64,000 nucleotides of DNA from Oscarella lobularis (GCF_947507565.1 NC_089181.1:503501-567500), one strand, 5' to 3'. Positions 10,128 through 34,315 are shown, counted from the stretch's first letter. The notes: generated by a model from the letters alone, not told the origin. Made by a program: numbers and translations.

Positions 10128-10600
10128 ATGACGAGATTAGGAGCGTTCGGAAATCGACGGTTCTGGAAGTTTGGCGTGCCTTTTGTGGTTCGCACTGGAT
10201 TCGTTTGCAAGTTCTCCGCACGTAACGTCGTCGTTTAGACGTTCGTCGTCATCGGTTCGTTCGGCCTGGCAGAATTCACGTCGATACGCGTCAAGCGAAA
10301 GGACGAGCGAACGAGAATGGTACAGAGAGAAAACGATGTCTTCTCTGCATGAAAAAGAGTAATCGTGCACGCACTCCAGCTCACCTCCGACGAAATGTTA
10401 AAAATGCAGCAAACGGGAAAGAAATTGACGCTCGAAGACACCTACGAGGTGAGAAAGAAAGAAAGAAAGAAAGAAAAACAGTGAATTCTTGCGCGAGTCA
10501 CACACCGTACGTGCACTAGGAAATCAAGCAGTCGACAGACATAGAACAGTGGGAGAACATTCGCGGCCCGAGACCGTGGGAAGAGACGCGGACTCGCTAG
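10128..10600 (+). CDS. COX16: cytochrome c oxidase assembly factor COX16
   Basis: Small four-exon gene. Exon 1 reads MTRLGAFGNRRFWKFGVPF. Exon 2 reads TFVVIGSFGLAEFTSIRVKRKDERTRM. Exon 3 reads LTSDEMLKMQQTGKKLTLEDTYE and ends at a GTGAG donor at 10449. Exon 4 reads STDIEQWENIRGPRPWEETRTR followed by TAG at 10598-10600. The inner-membrane segment (GVP..VVIGSFGLAEF) and the C-terminal signature W-x-N-I-R-G-P-R-P-W-E are diagnostic of COX16, which helps assemble the copper-bearing COX2 module of complex IV. It stops shortly after the signature and lacks the longer tail of the vertebrate protein. It converges with the mtARC gene, with 22 bp between stops. Confidence 0.9.
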
Positions 10601-10622
10601 CTTTAGTCGCAGTCTCTTTCCT

Positions 10623-12136
10623 TCACTTGTCCGATACGATGATTTGGTCTCCAATAGATGCGACCCCTTCCTGAGTCACGTTGACGTAGGCTCCGAACCA
10701 GATTTCTTTGCCGCCGGGTTCTTGACGGTAGCTTCGAATTTTTTTAAAAAATACACGAGAATTCAATTATATGATTTTGTGGTGGCTTACGTCTTCAGTT
10801 TTGCCAGAGGCTCGGCTCCTGTGACTATTCCTGTGTCCGGATCGATTTTGGTCATGATGCATCTAGAAATCAATAAGTGATATTTAGCTACTGGTGAATT
10901 AATAATCACTTGCCTTCCACATTTGCGAGCCTTCTCAAATGTGACTGTACCAACGTCAAACGTCTCCCACGTGTCCTAAATAAATATCACCTAGTGTGAG
11001 AGAAAATGCTTTTGTCTTGGTGTACCTCTTCATGTGGCGTTGGCTCCGTGTTTTTCACAATGAGATTGGGCCTGAAGCGAATAATGCTCAGATTGTCATT
11101 CAATTTTCTATTGAGGTTGTCCATTGACGCTTCGGTTATTACGAGACAGGGAGCCGGTTTGTCAAGAGCCTTGACAAACTAGACAGAGAAGAAAAACAAT
11201 AAGAAGTGTATATATAATAAGGATACTTTACCATTGAGTCTGGCAGGTCTCTTTTGACATTTGCCTCGCCGCGTTTGATCAAGTAGCAGACGCGCAATCC
11301 TTCGATTTCAAGAAACTTGGAGAACCATTCGCCCGCCTCTGGACCGCAGTCGTATCCAACTTTCTTATTCGCGAAAATTCTAAGATGAAAAAATTCAAAA
11401 AACATTCACGTTCAATTAATTAATTACCAACCTCAAATTTTCATCTGTCTGTTCCTTCTTGGGCAGCGGACGAAGTGTCAACTCGAACATCCCCGGTGCA
11501 TTGACAGAGACGACAGTCTCATCTTCGTCGCCATTCCTACCCAGACGTATACTCGTCTTGATCAGAGTCATAGTCGGCTTCTGCTTCTGATTCACAATGC
11601 TATTCTTTTGGTCAATCACAACCCAACGCCTAGAAAAGGAAAAATATATTGAGAGCGAATACCATACAGTATATGTTCCAATAATTGTCTGAGTCTGTGT
11701 CTGACTCTCCCTGATCATTAGGTGCCTAGTAGGCGCAAAAAAACTGAAGTGATTGTTACGTGTCAAATGCTCTATTCTTAGGCTGGCCGGTGTGGCTTTA
11801 TCATTGCCATGTGGACAGCTGCTGCTGGGCACATGGCTGCATCGGTTCTAACCTGTCGTATTTGAATCCTTGAGACAAGAATTTCACTTTGTTGCAGGCT
11901 ATTCCGTGGCACGATTTGATCGGATAGACGTAGAGGTCCGAGACGACGCCGGCGATTCGCTTTTTCGGCTTGAGGTACTTTACCGTGAACCAAGCGGCCG
12001 CGGCAAGCGCGACGGGAAGCCATACGAGGGGAGAAGCGACGTATCGAAGCGGTCCTTCCATGGAGCTGTTCGAGCGACGAGAAAGTGTTGGGTAATCCGG
12101 GTTCTGGGTCACGAGACCGACGATTTGACCATTCAC
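10623..12136 (-). CDS. MTARC1: MOSC-domain mitochondrial amidoxime-reducing component (mtARC-like)
   Basis: Multi-exon minus-strand gene. Starts are possible at 12136 (MNGQIVGL) or 12061 (MEGPLRYV). Either gives one transmembrane helix (WLPVALAAAAWFTVKYL) that would anchor the protein in the outer mitochondrial membrane. The MOSC N-terminal beta-barrel follows (VVSDLYVYPIKSCHGIACNKVKFLSQGFKYDR, RRWVVIDQKNSIVNQKQKPTMTLIKT). Next come KKVGYDCGPEAGEWFSKFLEIEGLRVCYLIKRGEA, the substrate-domain stretch ALDKPAPCLVITEASMDNLNRKL and RFRPNLIV, then ARKCGRCIMTKIDPDTGIV. The cysteine in the last of these is the expected molybdenum cofactor ligand. Family members reduce N-hydroxylated compounds with cytochrome b5 and its reductase. 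The intron inside the KCGRC motif appears to use a GC donor. The symbol follows the vertebrate family; invertebrate copies cannot be assigned to MTARC1 or MTARC2. Confidence 0.88.
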
Positions 12137-12396
12137 GGCGCCGCTGAATGATTAATTTGTGCGCCGTGCACTGCAGTTCCGCTTTTGTCAGAAATAGCCT
12201 AGGATTGTTTGCCAGAACGCTCTAGAAAAAAGTTGAACCAGTAGCCTATGTCAATCATTAGCAAAATTATACGGATTCAGAGATTACCATCGGGGGCTAA
12301 TTAGTGAAATTTTGACTCCAAAAATCTTCAAAACGAAACTTGCTCCACCTTCTTCCCCGGCTCCCTACTGCGCATGACCAAATCCTCAGCTCTGCT

Positions 12397-13723
12397 ATGA
12401 CCAAATGGAAGCCCATTTTGGCGTACGAATACGAAAGACCAGTAGAATTGAGTAGGAAGACGATTAACGAAGAAACGATACCTAAGACTTGTCTCAGTTG
12501 AGGTCTATACTGCTGAGATCAGAGACAAAAGGAAAACGTCAGAACTTCTTGAGTACGAGAGAGAGCTAACCCACCTTTGTAGAGACCAACTGGTTACTGG
12601 TGTAGAATTGTGTGTCGATGCTGGCCACTGGCTCATCTTAGTCATCTAAAAAGAGTCAGAAAGTCGTCAAGTAGGCTAGGAATCAACGAATACACATACA
12701 CTGCCTTACCCCTTTCGAATCTCAGAACAGAGTCTCCACATTTTGTTGTGCGAGAAGAAGGAATGCGGTGACTCTGTCGAACAGGCTCTACTGGAGTCAT
12801 TCTCTCAGTTTGGCGTATCAGAAGCTTTGGATTGGTTGAGAGGGTTTCAAATTACTACAGTACCTCGATACGCTCCGCTGACCAGACAGCAGTTCGAAAC
12901 GTCTTCTCTTCATTGGTCGACTAGCTTCCATGAAAACAAACGGTACCGGGGAAAACTTTCAAACGCACTCTCACATTCATTTCAGAGTCACTCAAGCTCT
13001 TTCTGGTCAAAATTTCAGCAAGGACGACCTCGACGAGATGAACGGATACACGTCTTTTGCAGTAGCAGTGGCCAGGGAAGGAAAACGTCTAGGAAAGGTG
13101 CGTTCGCACACTATCTTATATACATTCAAGATAACGCCACTTCCTTTGTTCCATTCAAGGGATTTGATGGAGCTGTCATTGTCGATCCGGCGCTCGGTAA
13201 AATTCTAGCCGTTGCTTGCGATCACAGCACCGGTGCGGATCCACTTCAAACTGCCGTCATGGTGTGCATTGACTTGGTTGCACAAGGCCAGGGTGGCGGC
13301 GTTTATAATCTAGGAAGGGAATGCGAATCAACGGAACCAGTTCTACAGCGCTGTACGATAGATAAACTGTTGTTCGATGTCAAATGGGAAAGGAGCGATC
13401 TAGAACTCGTTCCTCGTGGCAAAGTCAAAACTAAACAACCTGGATCAATTATTCCTTACTTGTGCACTGGATACGATTTATACGCGGCGAGAGAGCCCTC
13501 TGTCATGTACGTTGACGAGAAAAAACACAGACGCAATCAAACCTGTTTCTTCTACTAAATTAGGTGTGCTATGGCTCTCGTTCACTCGCGAATCGGTCGG
13601 GTGTTCTACAGAGAAGCCGATGCCGGGTTCGGCGGATTGGGAAGCTGCCACAGAATTCACGTTCAAAAAGGTCTAAATCATCATTATGAAGTGTATCGTC
13701 AAGAAGAACAGAGGGCAGAATAG
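12397..13723 (+). CDS. ADAT3: ADAT3-type tRNA adenosine deaminase accessory subunit lacking zinc ligands
   Basis: Exon 1 (12397-12451) reads MTKWKPILAYEYERPVEL. A 45-bp intron leads in phase to IEVYTAEIRDKRKTSELL. Later exons give HILLCEKKECGDSVEQAL, SSLHWSTSFHENKRVTQALSGQNF, GFDGAVIVDPALGKILAVACDHS, and a last exon from about 13564 reading CAMALVHSRIGRVFYREADAGFGGLGSCHRIHVQKGLNHHYEVYR. All frames join without a break, so the gene looks intact. ADAT3 pairs with catalytic ADAT2 to make inosine at tRNA position 34. Family members normally keep a zinc-binding His and a PCxxC motif, with Val replacing the catalytic Glu. Here the His position is Thr (PLQTAVMVCID) and the first Cys is Ser (EPSVMC), leaving only one of three ligands. 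Confidence 0.88.
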
Positions 13724-13835
13724 TAAAAGACACCGCATCTTCTTCACCGAGAAAAATACGTAAAATATCTGGGATTGTTATTTTAGATATTTAATTTTAA
13801 GTTACGTACAACTTGATGTATATACACTTAATAAT

Positions 13836-14035
13836 NNNNNNNNNNNNNNNNNNNNNNNNNNNNNNNNNNNNNNNNNNNNNNNNNNNNNNNNNNNNNNNNN
13901 NNNNNNNNNNNNNNNNNNNNNNNNNNNNNNNNNNNNNNNNNNNNNNNNNNNNNNNNNNNNNNNNNNNNNNNNNNNNNNNNNNNNNNNNNNNNNNNNNNNN
14001 NNNNNNNNNNNNNNNNNNNNNNNNNNNNNNNNNNN
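13836..14035. other. assembly gap (200 N)
   Basis: Exactly 200 undetermined bases, which looks like a scaffolding placeholder. Its true size is unknown. ADAT3 ends before it and WDFY3 ends after it, so no coding region is interrupted as far as can be seen. Confidence 0.98.
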
Positions 14036-14071
14036 ATACCAAACCTGGCTCTCTCTCTCTCTCGCTCCTGA

Positions 14072-27304
<13,233 letters not shown>

Positions 27305-27450
27305 TTGCGCGAAGGGGAGATGGTTACATCGAATTGGAACGAGAGACGGCTGCGCTTGCGCAAAGTCACTGCGGGTGTCAAAAAGTACACTAATAGTGCG
27401 CTTGTTCTCTACAGTCCAACGTCTATCCAGAGTCTATCTATGGTCTTTAG

Positions 27451-28335
27451 CTAGGACTGAGCCCACTTACTGACTATTATCTCCTAAGCATAGGCAGCTG
27501 TATCGATTATTCGCTTTCTAGAGGTAGATGCAATAAATCAATTTGTTTCAAACTACTTCGCTTACCTGTGCCTTTGAAATGAGCATCCTCAATTTAGAAT
27601 TATTCATTGACTCCGACGATTTGCCGAGAAAGGTATGAGAGAGGGGAGAAAGATATTATATGTCCAAAACAATTGGAGCTCCAAGTCTCTAACCGAGCTG
27701 CCTTCAGTCATCTTCTCAATTTCTCTTTGTCCTTCGGGAAACAGAGGCCCGATCTGCTGCCCTGTCATTGGATCTAATCCACTCTCGAGCATCTTCGCTT
27801 CAATAAAATTCCTGTCAATAAAAAATGATAAAAATGTGTGTATATCAAATTTCACCTCACCTCTCTTTCGTCACGGCGGCCAAAGTTTCCTCGTGAGTTT
27901 GAACAAGAGAGTTAATTTCGGAGACGTGCCTCGACTCTTCCTCAATAAGAACAGCTGAAAAAGAAAAAAAACGACTGTCGAATTTTCAATTTTCTCCATT
28001 CTTCTTTATACAGCGTATTTCGATTTGAAGTTGCTCGTTCATCTCCGTTAGATTGGCGTTTTCGCCGTATTGTTTTTTTAGAGCCGTCTGCGTTTTCTCG
28101 AAAAGATCGGCGTACTGCCTCTCCCTTTGCGTTAACTCGGTCACGGCGTCGCGAAGAGACGCGTTTTCGCGAGAGAGTTCTTGCGCTTGACGTTTGAGTT
28201 CGGTATAACTGCGGTAAGAGCGAGTTTAGGACTCGTTTTTTCGGCCTCCGCGATTCTCTGCCGTTCTAAGCAGATCGATCATTACCTCTGAACAGTTGCC
28301 TTTGACTAGGATTTCGTCACTGTCGCTTGAGACAT
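27451..28335 (-). pseudogene. coiled-coil protein gene, copy A, disabled
   Basis: Counterpart of the intact gene at 34491-35413. The start ATG (28333-28335) and reading MSQATVTKS are preserved, but codon 10 is TAG where copy B has AAG (Lys). The acceptor before the exon DFLGKSSESMNNSKLRMLISKAQ is also lost: copy B has CTCTCAG/GAC and copy A has CTCTCATACC, near 27632. The exons for the coiled coil (LKRQAQELSRENASLRDAVTELTQRERQYADLFEKTQTALKKQYGENANLTEMNEQLQ), the middle exon (NFIEAKMLESGLDPMTGQQIG) and the last exon (EIIVSKWAQS-stop) remain readable. The stop comes so early that no normal protein is expected unless an internal start is used. It lies between SYVN1-A and WDFY3 on the same strand. 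Confidence 0.8.
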
Positions 28336-28443
28336 CTGAAAGACCGTAAACAAGACGAGAGGAATTCAAACGTAGAAAGCTACTCCGGGACGTCCGCCTT
28401 ATTCGAAATCCCGGATACCGCTAACCCAAAAGTCTCAGTGTTA

Positions 28444-31022
28444 TCAGTCTTTATCTTCAGCGAGTTCGCTTTTCGACCCTGGACTTGAAGTCAAGCGGGA
28501 AATTCGTCTTTGTCTGAGCTCTTCTCTCTCTGGAACGTCTTCCACCCCTGATGCACCTTTGCAATCCAATGACCATATATGTATGTATCAGTAAAAAAAT
28601 CAAACCTTACTTGTCTGTTTCTCTTCGCTACTAGTAGCCGTCGCCAAAGCCGACGCAGTAAACGTAAGTCCGCCACTCGACTCAGCTTCGGCTTCATCAG
28701 TATGCATCCCCTCAAAAGACCCAGACATACTGGGAAAGATGCTGTGGTGGGGGAGGGGAGGGGGGGGGGGGGGGGAGGGGACATAGAGTCACAAACAAAC
28801 ATTTAAATGTCTCGTGGTCACCTCGTGTTGACAGCAGCCGCTTGGCTGTACTGCTGCAATTGCTGTATAGCTGCGAGGAGCGAGTGAACGTTTCGTAGTA
28901 GGGTGATGCGAGCTTCGACGTTTTCTCTCTCGCGACCTTCTAGTTGTCTCAATTGCTCTTCGGTGAGAGACGCGAGGGGGATGCGGCGGCGGCGGTGGCG
29001 GCGGCGGCGGAAACGAAAAGGGAGCCCCTGAACACTAAATTATTTATACCGTGGAAAACGGTTTATTGTACAGACCCGCGTTGGGAAAGGAGGAAAATGG
29101 AAACAAAAAGGGAGGAGGCGGAGGAAACCCAAATGGAGGAGGTGGGTGAGGAGGAAGAGGAGGAGAAGCAGAAGAAGAAGGAACAGTGATATTCTCAGCG
29201 TCATTGTCGCCCAGACGAGGTGGAGGTACCGGAGCTAGTATACGCAAAAAGGCATAAAAAAATACATACGCACACTCGCACGTTGCTTACCTTGAAAAAG
29301 AGGAGGAGGCTGCGGCTGCGGTTGCGGCGGTGGCGCAAAGGCCGGCGCTTGAGGATCTAACGCAAAAATCACAAGCAGTCAAGAGCTCTATTGTAACTGA
29401 TTACCGGCGGGTAGGACAGGAGGTGGCTGTGGTTGCTGCTGCTGCGGTATTGGATGTTCAACTCGCTGTTGTTGCTGTTGCTGTTGCGGTGGTGGTGGTG
29501 GTGGTGGCCGCTGATTTTGTCTCGCCTGACGAATTCTTTCCTCCATCATCCGCGCAATGTGTGCCGGCGTTGTCGAGCGAAGGATGTCCATTCGGCACGT
29601 TGGACACGTCTGCTGTCGCTGGAACCACGAGCGAAGGCAGTTGATGTGAAAAATGTGCGAGCAAGGCAGTTTCTTCGATCCCTGGCTGGTCATCGTGTCG
29701 CGGCAGATGATGCACGTGTTGTTTCCTTGGGCCAATTCTTCATCGGTCGCATTGGGATAGCTACAGAGAAAAGACGTTGAGAGAAAGACTCACTATAGAA
29801 TATTTTTTTACAGTGAATTCATATTTGATATTGCTCGTCTTGATAGAACAATGTCGCTGAAGGACTTTTTGAATTGCCTGTAAAAAGAAAATCTCACGAC
29901 GAAGTTTCGTCTCTTACGCTTTCGCACGTTACGTACCGAAGAGCAAGATACATCGGACGAATAGAAAAGAGAGGAAACGTGTGCACTTTGATCATGATAA
30001 ACATAAAAGCCGAATAGAGAAACATTCTCAGCGCTCCTACATAATGAAATAGAAGGCAATTCACTCCCCAATGTTGGTTGCACTTGCCTAGGAAGAAATC
30101 CGTGTAGAGCATGTAGATAGATTTATTTTCCCATGGATTTGCACTCTGTATGTCGATAGAATGAAGAAGATACTTCGTGAACCTATTAACAATCGAAACC
30201 AATAGAATTGCGTACTAAAACATAACATTATTCGCCCAACTCGAAATCGATGGACGCACACTGACTTCGAATCCAAAGACGATGTGAACCGACACGACGT
30301 TCATGAGCAATTTTCTATAAGCGTGATGAATAAATAGCGCGTTGATCGTCCCGAGCACAAGCACCATGGCTAAAAAGAAACTCAAAACTTAGAGAGAGAT
30401 ACACTGTATATAATAGAAGGAAATCACTACCAATGGCCCTGATATGAAAAAGCCACGTTATGACGGGACTTCTTTCCATCTAGAAAAATACATCATATAT
30501 ATACATACCCGATTATTTAATTATTATCGATTCTTACGTAATCAATTCGGTCTTCGGCCAGCCAATGGAAACTCTTCATGACGAGAAGCATAGTGAACAT
30601 GGCGACGAACCACGGGCTGAAGTCCTCGCGAAAAACCGTGAAGGCAAGGCACGTCTCCGTCACGGCGTACCACGAACGCTCGATGAGATGCTGTGGGGTT
30701 TACCAGTGAGAATTTCGGAGAGACACGCCCCCTTTCAGGTTACCTCCGTTTCGGCCGCTCTCAGTCGACCGAAGAAGATTTTTCGAACGAGTTTGCTTAG
30801 GAGAATTACGAGCACAAAGGCTTGGATGTAGAGAACCTGGATAGGAGACAGATAGTGTGGAAGAAAGAGGGAGAAGAGTATCGGAAGTCTTACCGCTAGG
30901 CTTGGACTCGATTTTGTCAAGTAGACGACGGTCGGATAGAATTGGTGCTTCTTGTAAAAGGCATAGCCGACGACCGACGACGTCGCAGCCACGCTGGCAA
31001 GCGTCAGAGCGACGGTTTTCAT
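28444..31022 (-). CDS. SYVN1: ER-associated degradation E3 ubiquitin ligase SYVN1/HRD1, copy A
   Basis: Multi-exon gene starting MKTVALTLASVAATSSVVGYAFYKKHQFYPTVVYLTKSSPSLA. Membrane-spanning exons follow (VLYIQAFVLVILLSKLVRKIFFGRLRAAE; SWYAVTETCLAFTVFREDFSPWFVAMFTMLLVMKSFHWLAEDRIDYMERSP; YAILLVSIVNRFTKYLLHSIDIQSANPWENKSIYMLYT; LRMFLYSAFMFIMIKVHTFPLFSIRPMYLALR). Then comes the RING-H2 finger CIICRDTMTSQGSKKLPCSHIFHINCLRSWFQRQQTCPTCR near 29.71-29.59 kb, a proline/glutamine-rich tail, and the conserved end LASLTEEQLRQLEGRERENVEARITLLRN ... REELRQRRISRL. The product ubiquitinates misfolded proteins leaving the ER. The coding exons look intact. An intronic poly-C tract (G-run on the plus strand at 28747-28780) is longer than in copy B. 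Confidence 0.92.
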
Positions 31023-31185
31023 ACTTGGTTTATCCGGCACGATGTCCCGGATAAATGACGTGGCGGGCCCCGCGGAATTTGTCGCGATGACAAAACAAAG
31101 TTTTCTCGTGCTCTTTCTTGTTCGGCTTCGCCAGCACAATATTACAGACATTCAACACTCAATAAGACATGCAAGTTCTGTTCTG

Positions 31186-32210
31186 TCACTTCTTCGGGGG
31201 TGGGGGTTGACTAATTTGGTCATAAACGCTCATTTGGACTTTTTCCAAATCAAGGACGTACGGCCCTTCGAGCGCAAGAGACGAATAATTCTCTCCCCGC
31301 ATAAATGACGTGACTGTAGGATGCTCGACATCATCTCGCCTGAATACGAGCGCCTTGAGCGACTTCAGAGACGTCTCGTCTCCTTGAACAAATTTGCCGA
31401 CGCTGATGACTAGGACGACTTTGACTTCACTCGTATCCAATTGAAAATATTTTTTCGCCTTCCTCGTTGCATGCGCCAGGGTTTCGCTGACAGCAACTTC
31501 CACCATCACATAGGGCAAGTAAACTCCATTTCGGTTGACGCTGACGTCCGGCTGGAGGATGTCCGGCTTGGTGTCGTCGGTCCAGTATTCGAATGAAGCT
31601 TCCGTCTGGATGAGGTCGCTGAGATGTGAGATTTCGCGGATGACTTCGAGTTGCAAACCTACTTTGAAAGCCACGCCTCCATGAACTCTGCCCACTACAC
31701 AACATTATCTGACCACAGCAACAAGCTTACAGTTGTCCATACCTCCCATGTTCGTCAAAAAAAGACAATCGTCGAAGAATTCGACCTTAAGCCTGAGGTC
31801 CGGCGTATAAAATATTGGATCGCTTCGCGGAACGTCACACAGTACTGTGACCTTTGGGCTGCTTCCGTATGCTGCGTTGATGTCGAAACGTCGCTGTCGT
31901 TCTACAAAACGCATGCACATAATGAGAGTGAGAACAGCCCGCTTGTAGGGAGTGCACAGCTATATAGGAAGCCCACAATTAACAGAGCGCAGAGCACTAA
32001 GCGAGCGAAACACAGAGTGCAGTGCACGAGAGAAACAGCTAGGAAGTGCCGTGAACCAACGAAACAGAAAGCGCAGCGCACGAGGGAAACAGGGACGAGA
32101 GGCGCATGCATGTACGATTACAGAAGGGAGAAAAAAGGAAGGGTAATTTTTTTTCTTACCGGTCGATGGAGACGTATCGCTCGCGCTCGAACTCGAGATG
32201 CTTTCGGATT
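31186..32210 (-). CDS. PD-(D/E)XK nuclease-fold (Uma2-like) protein, copy A
   Basis: The last exon (31186 to about 31690) encodes VHGGVAFKVGLQLEVIREISHLSDLIQTE ... ILQPDVSVNRNGVYLPYVMVEVAVSETLAHATRKAKKYFQLDTSEVKVVLVISVGKF, ending SQPPPPKK-stop. The order Pro-Asp, then Val-Glu-Val, then a downstream Lys followed by a Tyr-Phe helix and a hydrophobic strand, is the pattern of the PD-(D/E)XK superfamily, closest to Uma2/DUF820-like domains. The exon before it (about 31905-31740) reads RRFDINAAYGSSPKVTVLCDVPRSDPIFYTPDLRLKVEFFDD. A further serine-rich exon probably ends at 32155. The true start is unresolved, and the upper limit given is approximate. Substrate and biological role are unknown. SYVN1-A begins 163 bp downstream on the same strand. 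Confidence 0.6.
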
Positions 32211-33189
32211 CTAAAGAGAGACGGTGTTTCTAGTGGAGCCTGCTGATGCAATAGCCTCATCGATCCCTCGCAGCGCCGTCGTGAGGGCCTGCATGACAGT
32301 GCTGCAAGGGATCGATGCAACGGTACAGTACGGGTTTGATGCTCCGAATCACAAACGCGATGCGTTATCTGACCACAAAGCGACATCGTGCGCACCGAAC
32401 GTACCGCTTGTAGTCCGACCGGAACAGTAACCGACGTCTTGCTGAGCAAACGAATGCTCCGTCTCCGTTCGAGAAGGCAAGGACATGGCGAAGATGCTGG
32501 CGAGTGGCGAGTGAGCGAGTGATGACTGATGAGTTGACACTGCGCATGCGGAGAGGCTTCAAGTCTGACGTCCGCCGGACACGTCCGCCACGCCCTTTTC
32601 TCTCAAAGACGCGTGGGAGATCTCTTTTATCTTTCGAATTGCTACGCGTTTCGCACGTTGTCGTCGGAATCGTGTTGATTTTCTTCACGACGCCCGGCTT
32701 GAGTCGATTGACGACGAGTCTGGATGACCGGCTTTTGGCGTATTTAGGGCTTACTTCCGTCTTGACGTGGCGGCGGTCGCGGAAGGTAAATGAATTTCGC
32801 AGTCAATTAGTGCGGGTTCGGTCTTCGCCGGGATTCAATTGGATATACGAACGAGATATAAATGTCCTCTGGGGAAATTGGGGGGGTGCGCTGCGACGTG
32901 GGGTCAACAAAGAACTGCGTGCTTATCCGGTGATCGCCGTCGCCGGGAGGATATCCCCGGCCGCCACATATGACGCACGAACAAGAGCCGCGAGGGCTCT
33001 AAAAGCGGAATCAGCATCGCAGGCTTCTTATGAAACCTCATCTTTGTTACTACTTCTGTGTAGTACTGTAAGCCGGATAAGCGTGCCCCCAATTACGAGC
33101 GAATGCCACTCCTTCGACAGCTAGATACGCCTACATCGGGTGCAAAGCCGCAGTTGCCATCGTCATCTTGTCGCGTTCGCACGTCACAC
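32211..33189. other. right end of duplicated unit, no confident gene
   Basis: About 1 kb between the nuclease-like gene and the duplication junction. It probably contains the 5' exons or promoter of the nuclease-like gene. Long frames on both strands differ between the two copies, with indels that break them, which argues against conserved coding sequence. The copy B equivalent, about 39270-41238, holds the same sequence interrupted by two insertions. Confidence 0.5.
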
Positions 33190-34315
33190 CGTCCGACTCC
33201 AACGCGAGAAGAAAATCGGTTAGAAATCGATAGCCGGACGCCGTGCGAAAATCGTCCAAGAGCAGAAACGTGATTTCGCTCGAATCCTTCAGACAGCTGA
33301 AGACGGCGACGAACATCTTCGACGACTTCCAACGGACGCAGATCGCGCGCGTTCAAATTTCGCACGCACAACGATATGCAACCGTGATTGTGTATGTGTC
33401 GGATGAGATCGGGCGTCAGACAGTGGCGCGTGATTTTGATGAGCGAAGGACGCCGTCTTGCGATTGTGCGGCGGACAGGAGCTCGTCACGATGCCGAAGA
33501 GCTTGCTCAAATCGTCCTGACGCATGATATTTTCCGCCGCGCTCAACTAGAGAAAAAGAATTGTCAGAACTCATTGACTTCTAGTTGCTGCGTCTTTTAC
33601 CTGTCATAGATTACATCTTTGACACATTCGAGTGAGAGCCTGACTAAAGAGCTTGTGCAGATCGTCGCGACGACGCCGATCGACGTTCCCCCGCCGCGTC
33701 CCCGTCCCCGTCCCCGTCCCCGTCCCCGTCGTCTCCGCTCTCGTACAAAATCCCGGACGTCGGCGGCAAATCGAGAAAGAGATAGAGCGATTTGACGAAC
33801 GTCGACGGCAAATCGGTGCCGGCCATCGTATCGCTGACCGATCCGCCGCAGGCGACGAGCAGGTTCACCGTGTTCAGCATGTTCCATCCGGTGCTCGGCG
33901 CTCCTTCGTCGGCTCGATTCTCGAGAAATCGCGCCAGCTGATCGCTCGCCACTTGCGTCTGCGGATGGACGGCGTGACGGCGAATTTCGGCGACGAGCAA
34001 CTGGGAGACGTCGCGAGCGAATATCGTCGCTTCGGCGAAGCGTTCGACGATTTCCGACGGGCGCGTCGTGCCGAACACCTGGCAGAAGACGGGGAGCATT
34101 TTGACGAGATGGCCTTCTTTCGCTTCGCGATCGTCCGGCGGCATGTTGTAGTATTCGATGAAGAGACGTCGAAGGTGAATCGCGCCTGCAAAAGGAAGGA
34201 AACGAAGGAGACGTCGTTCTGCTTTTTTTTCGTCTCTCGCCGCGAGGTTGACTATCGAACTGACCGAGAGCGTCCCTCGGTGGGGGACCCGGCGACGAAA
34301 TGCCGTTTTGGCCAC
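33190..34315 (-). pseudogene. truncated 5' fragment of WDFY3
   Basis: Contains the WDFY3 start exon, the second exon (AIHLRRLFIEYYNMPPDDREAKEGHLVKMLPVFCQVFG) and part of the third, then stops at the duplication junction. Compared with copy A, the third exon has a 1-base insertion (ATCTTCGACG for ATCTCGACG, near 33317) and small deletions near 33446-33465. A 16-bp insertion sits beside the exon/intron border at 33604-33619. The start exon is shortened relative to 27304. These changes break the frame, and no downstream BEACH or FYVE exons follow, so it cannot make WDFY3. It may still be transcribed from a copied promoter. Confidence 0.85.
33698..33731. repeat. CCCCGT hexamer microsatellite
   Basis: Five to six copies of CCCCGT in the WDFY3 fragment of copy B, encoding alternating Gly-Asp on the minus strand. 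The matching site in WDFY3 itself (near 26660) has only the interrupted form encoding GDDDDGDG, so the array expanded after duplication. Confidence 0.8.

Noticed and set aside
12397-13723. ADAT3 considered a pseudogene because of lost zinc ligands
   Set aside because: All exon frames and splice sites join without stops and the rest of the domain is well conserved, so a functional but altered protein is more likely.
29388-29780. Plus-strand Val/Ala- and Trp/Leu-rich frames opposite SYVN1
   Set aside because: They are the complement of the Gln/Pro-rich tail and RING exon of SYVN1 on the minus strand.
32504-33124. 206-residue plus-strand frame at the end of duplicated unit A
   Set aside because: The equivalent region of unit B is broken by indels and insertions, and no domain is recognised.
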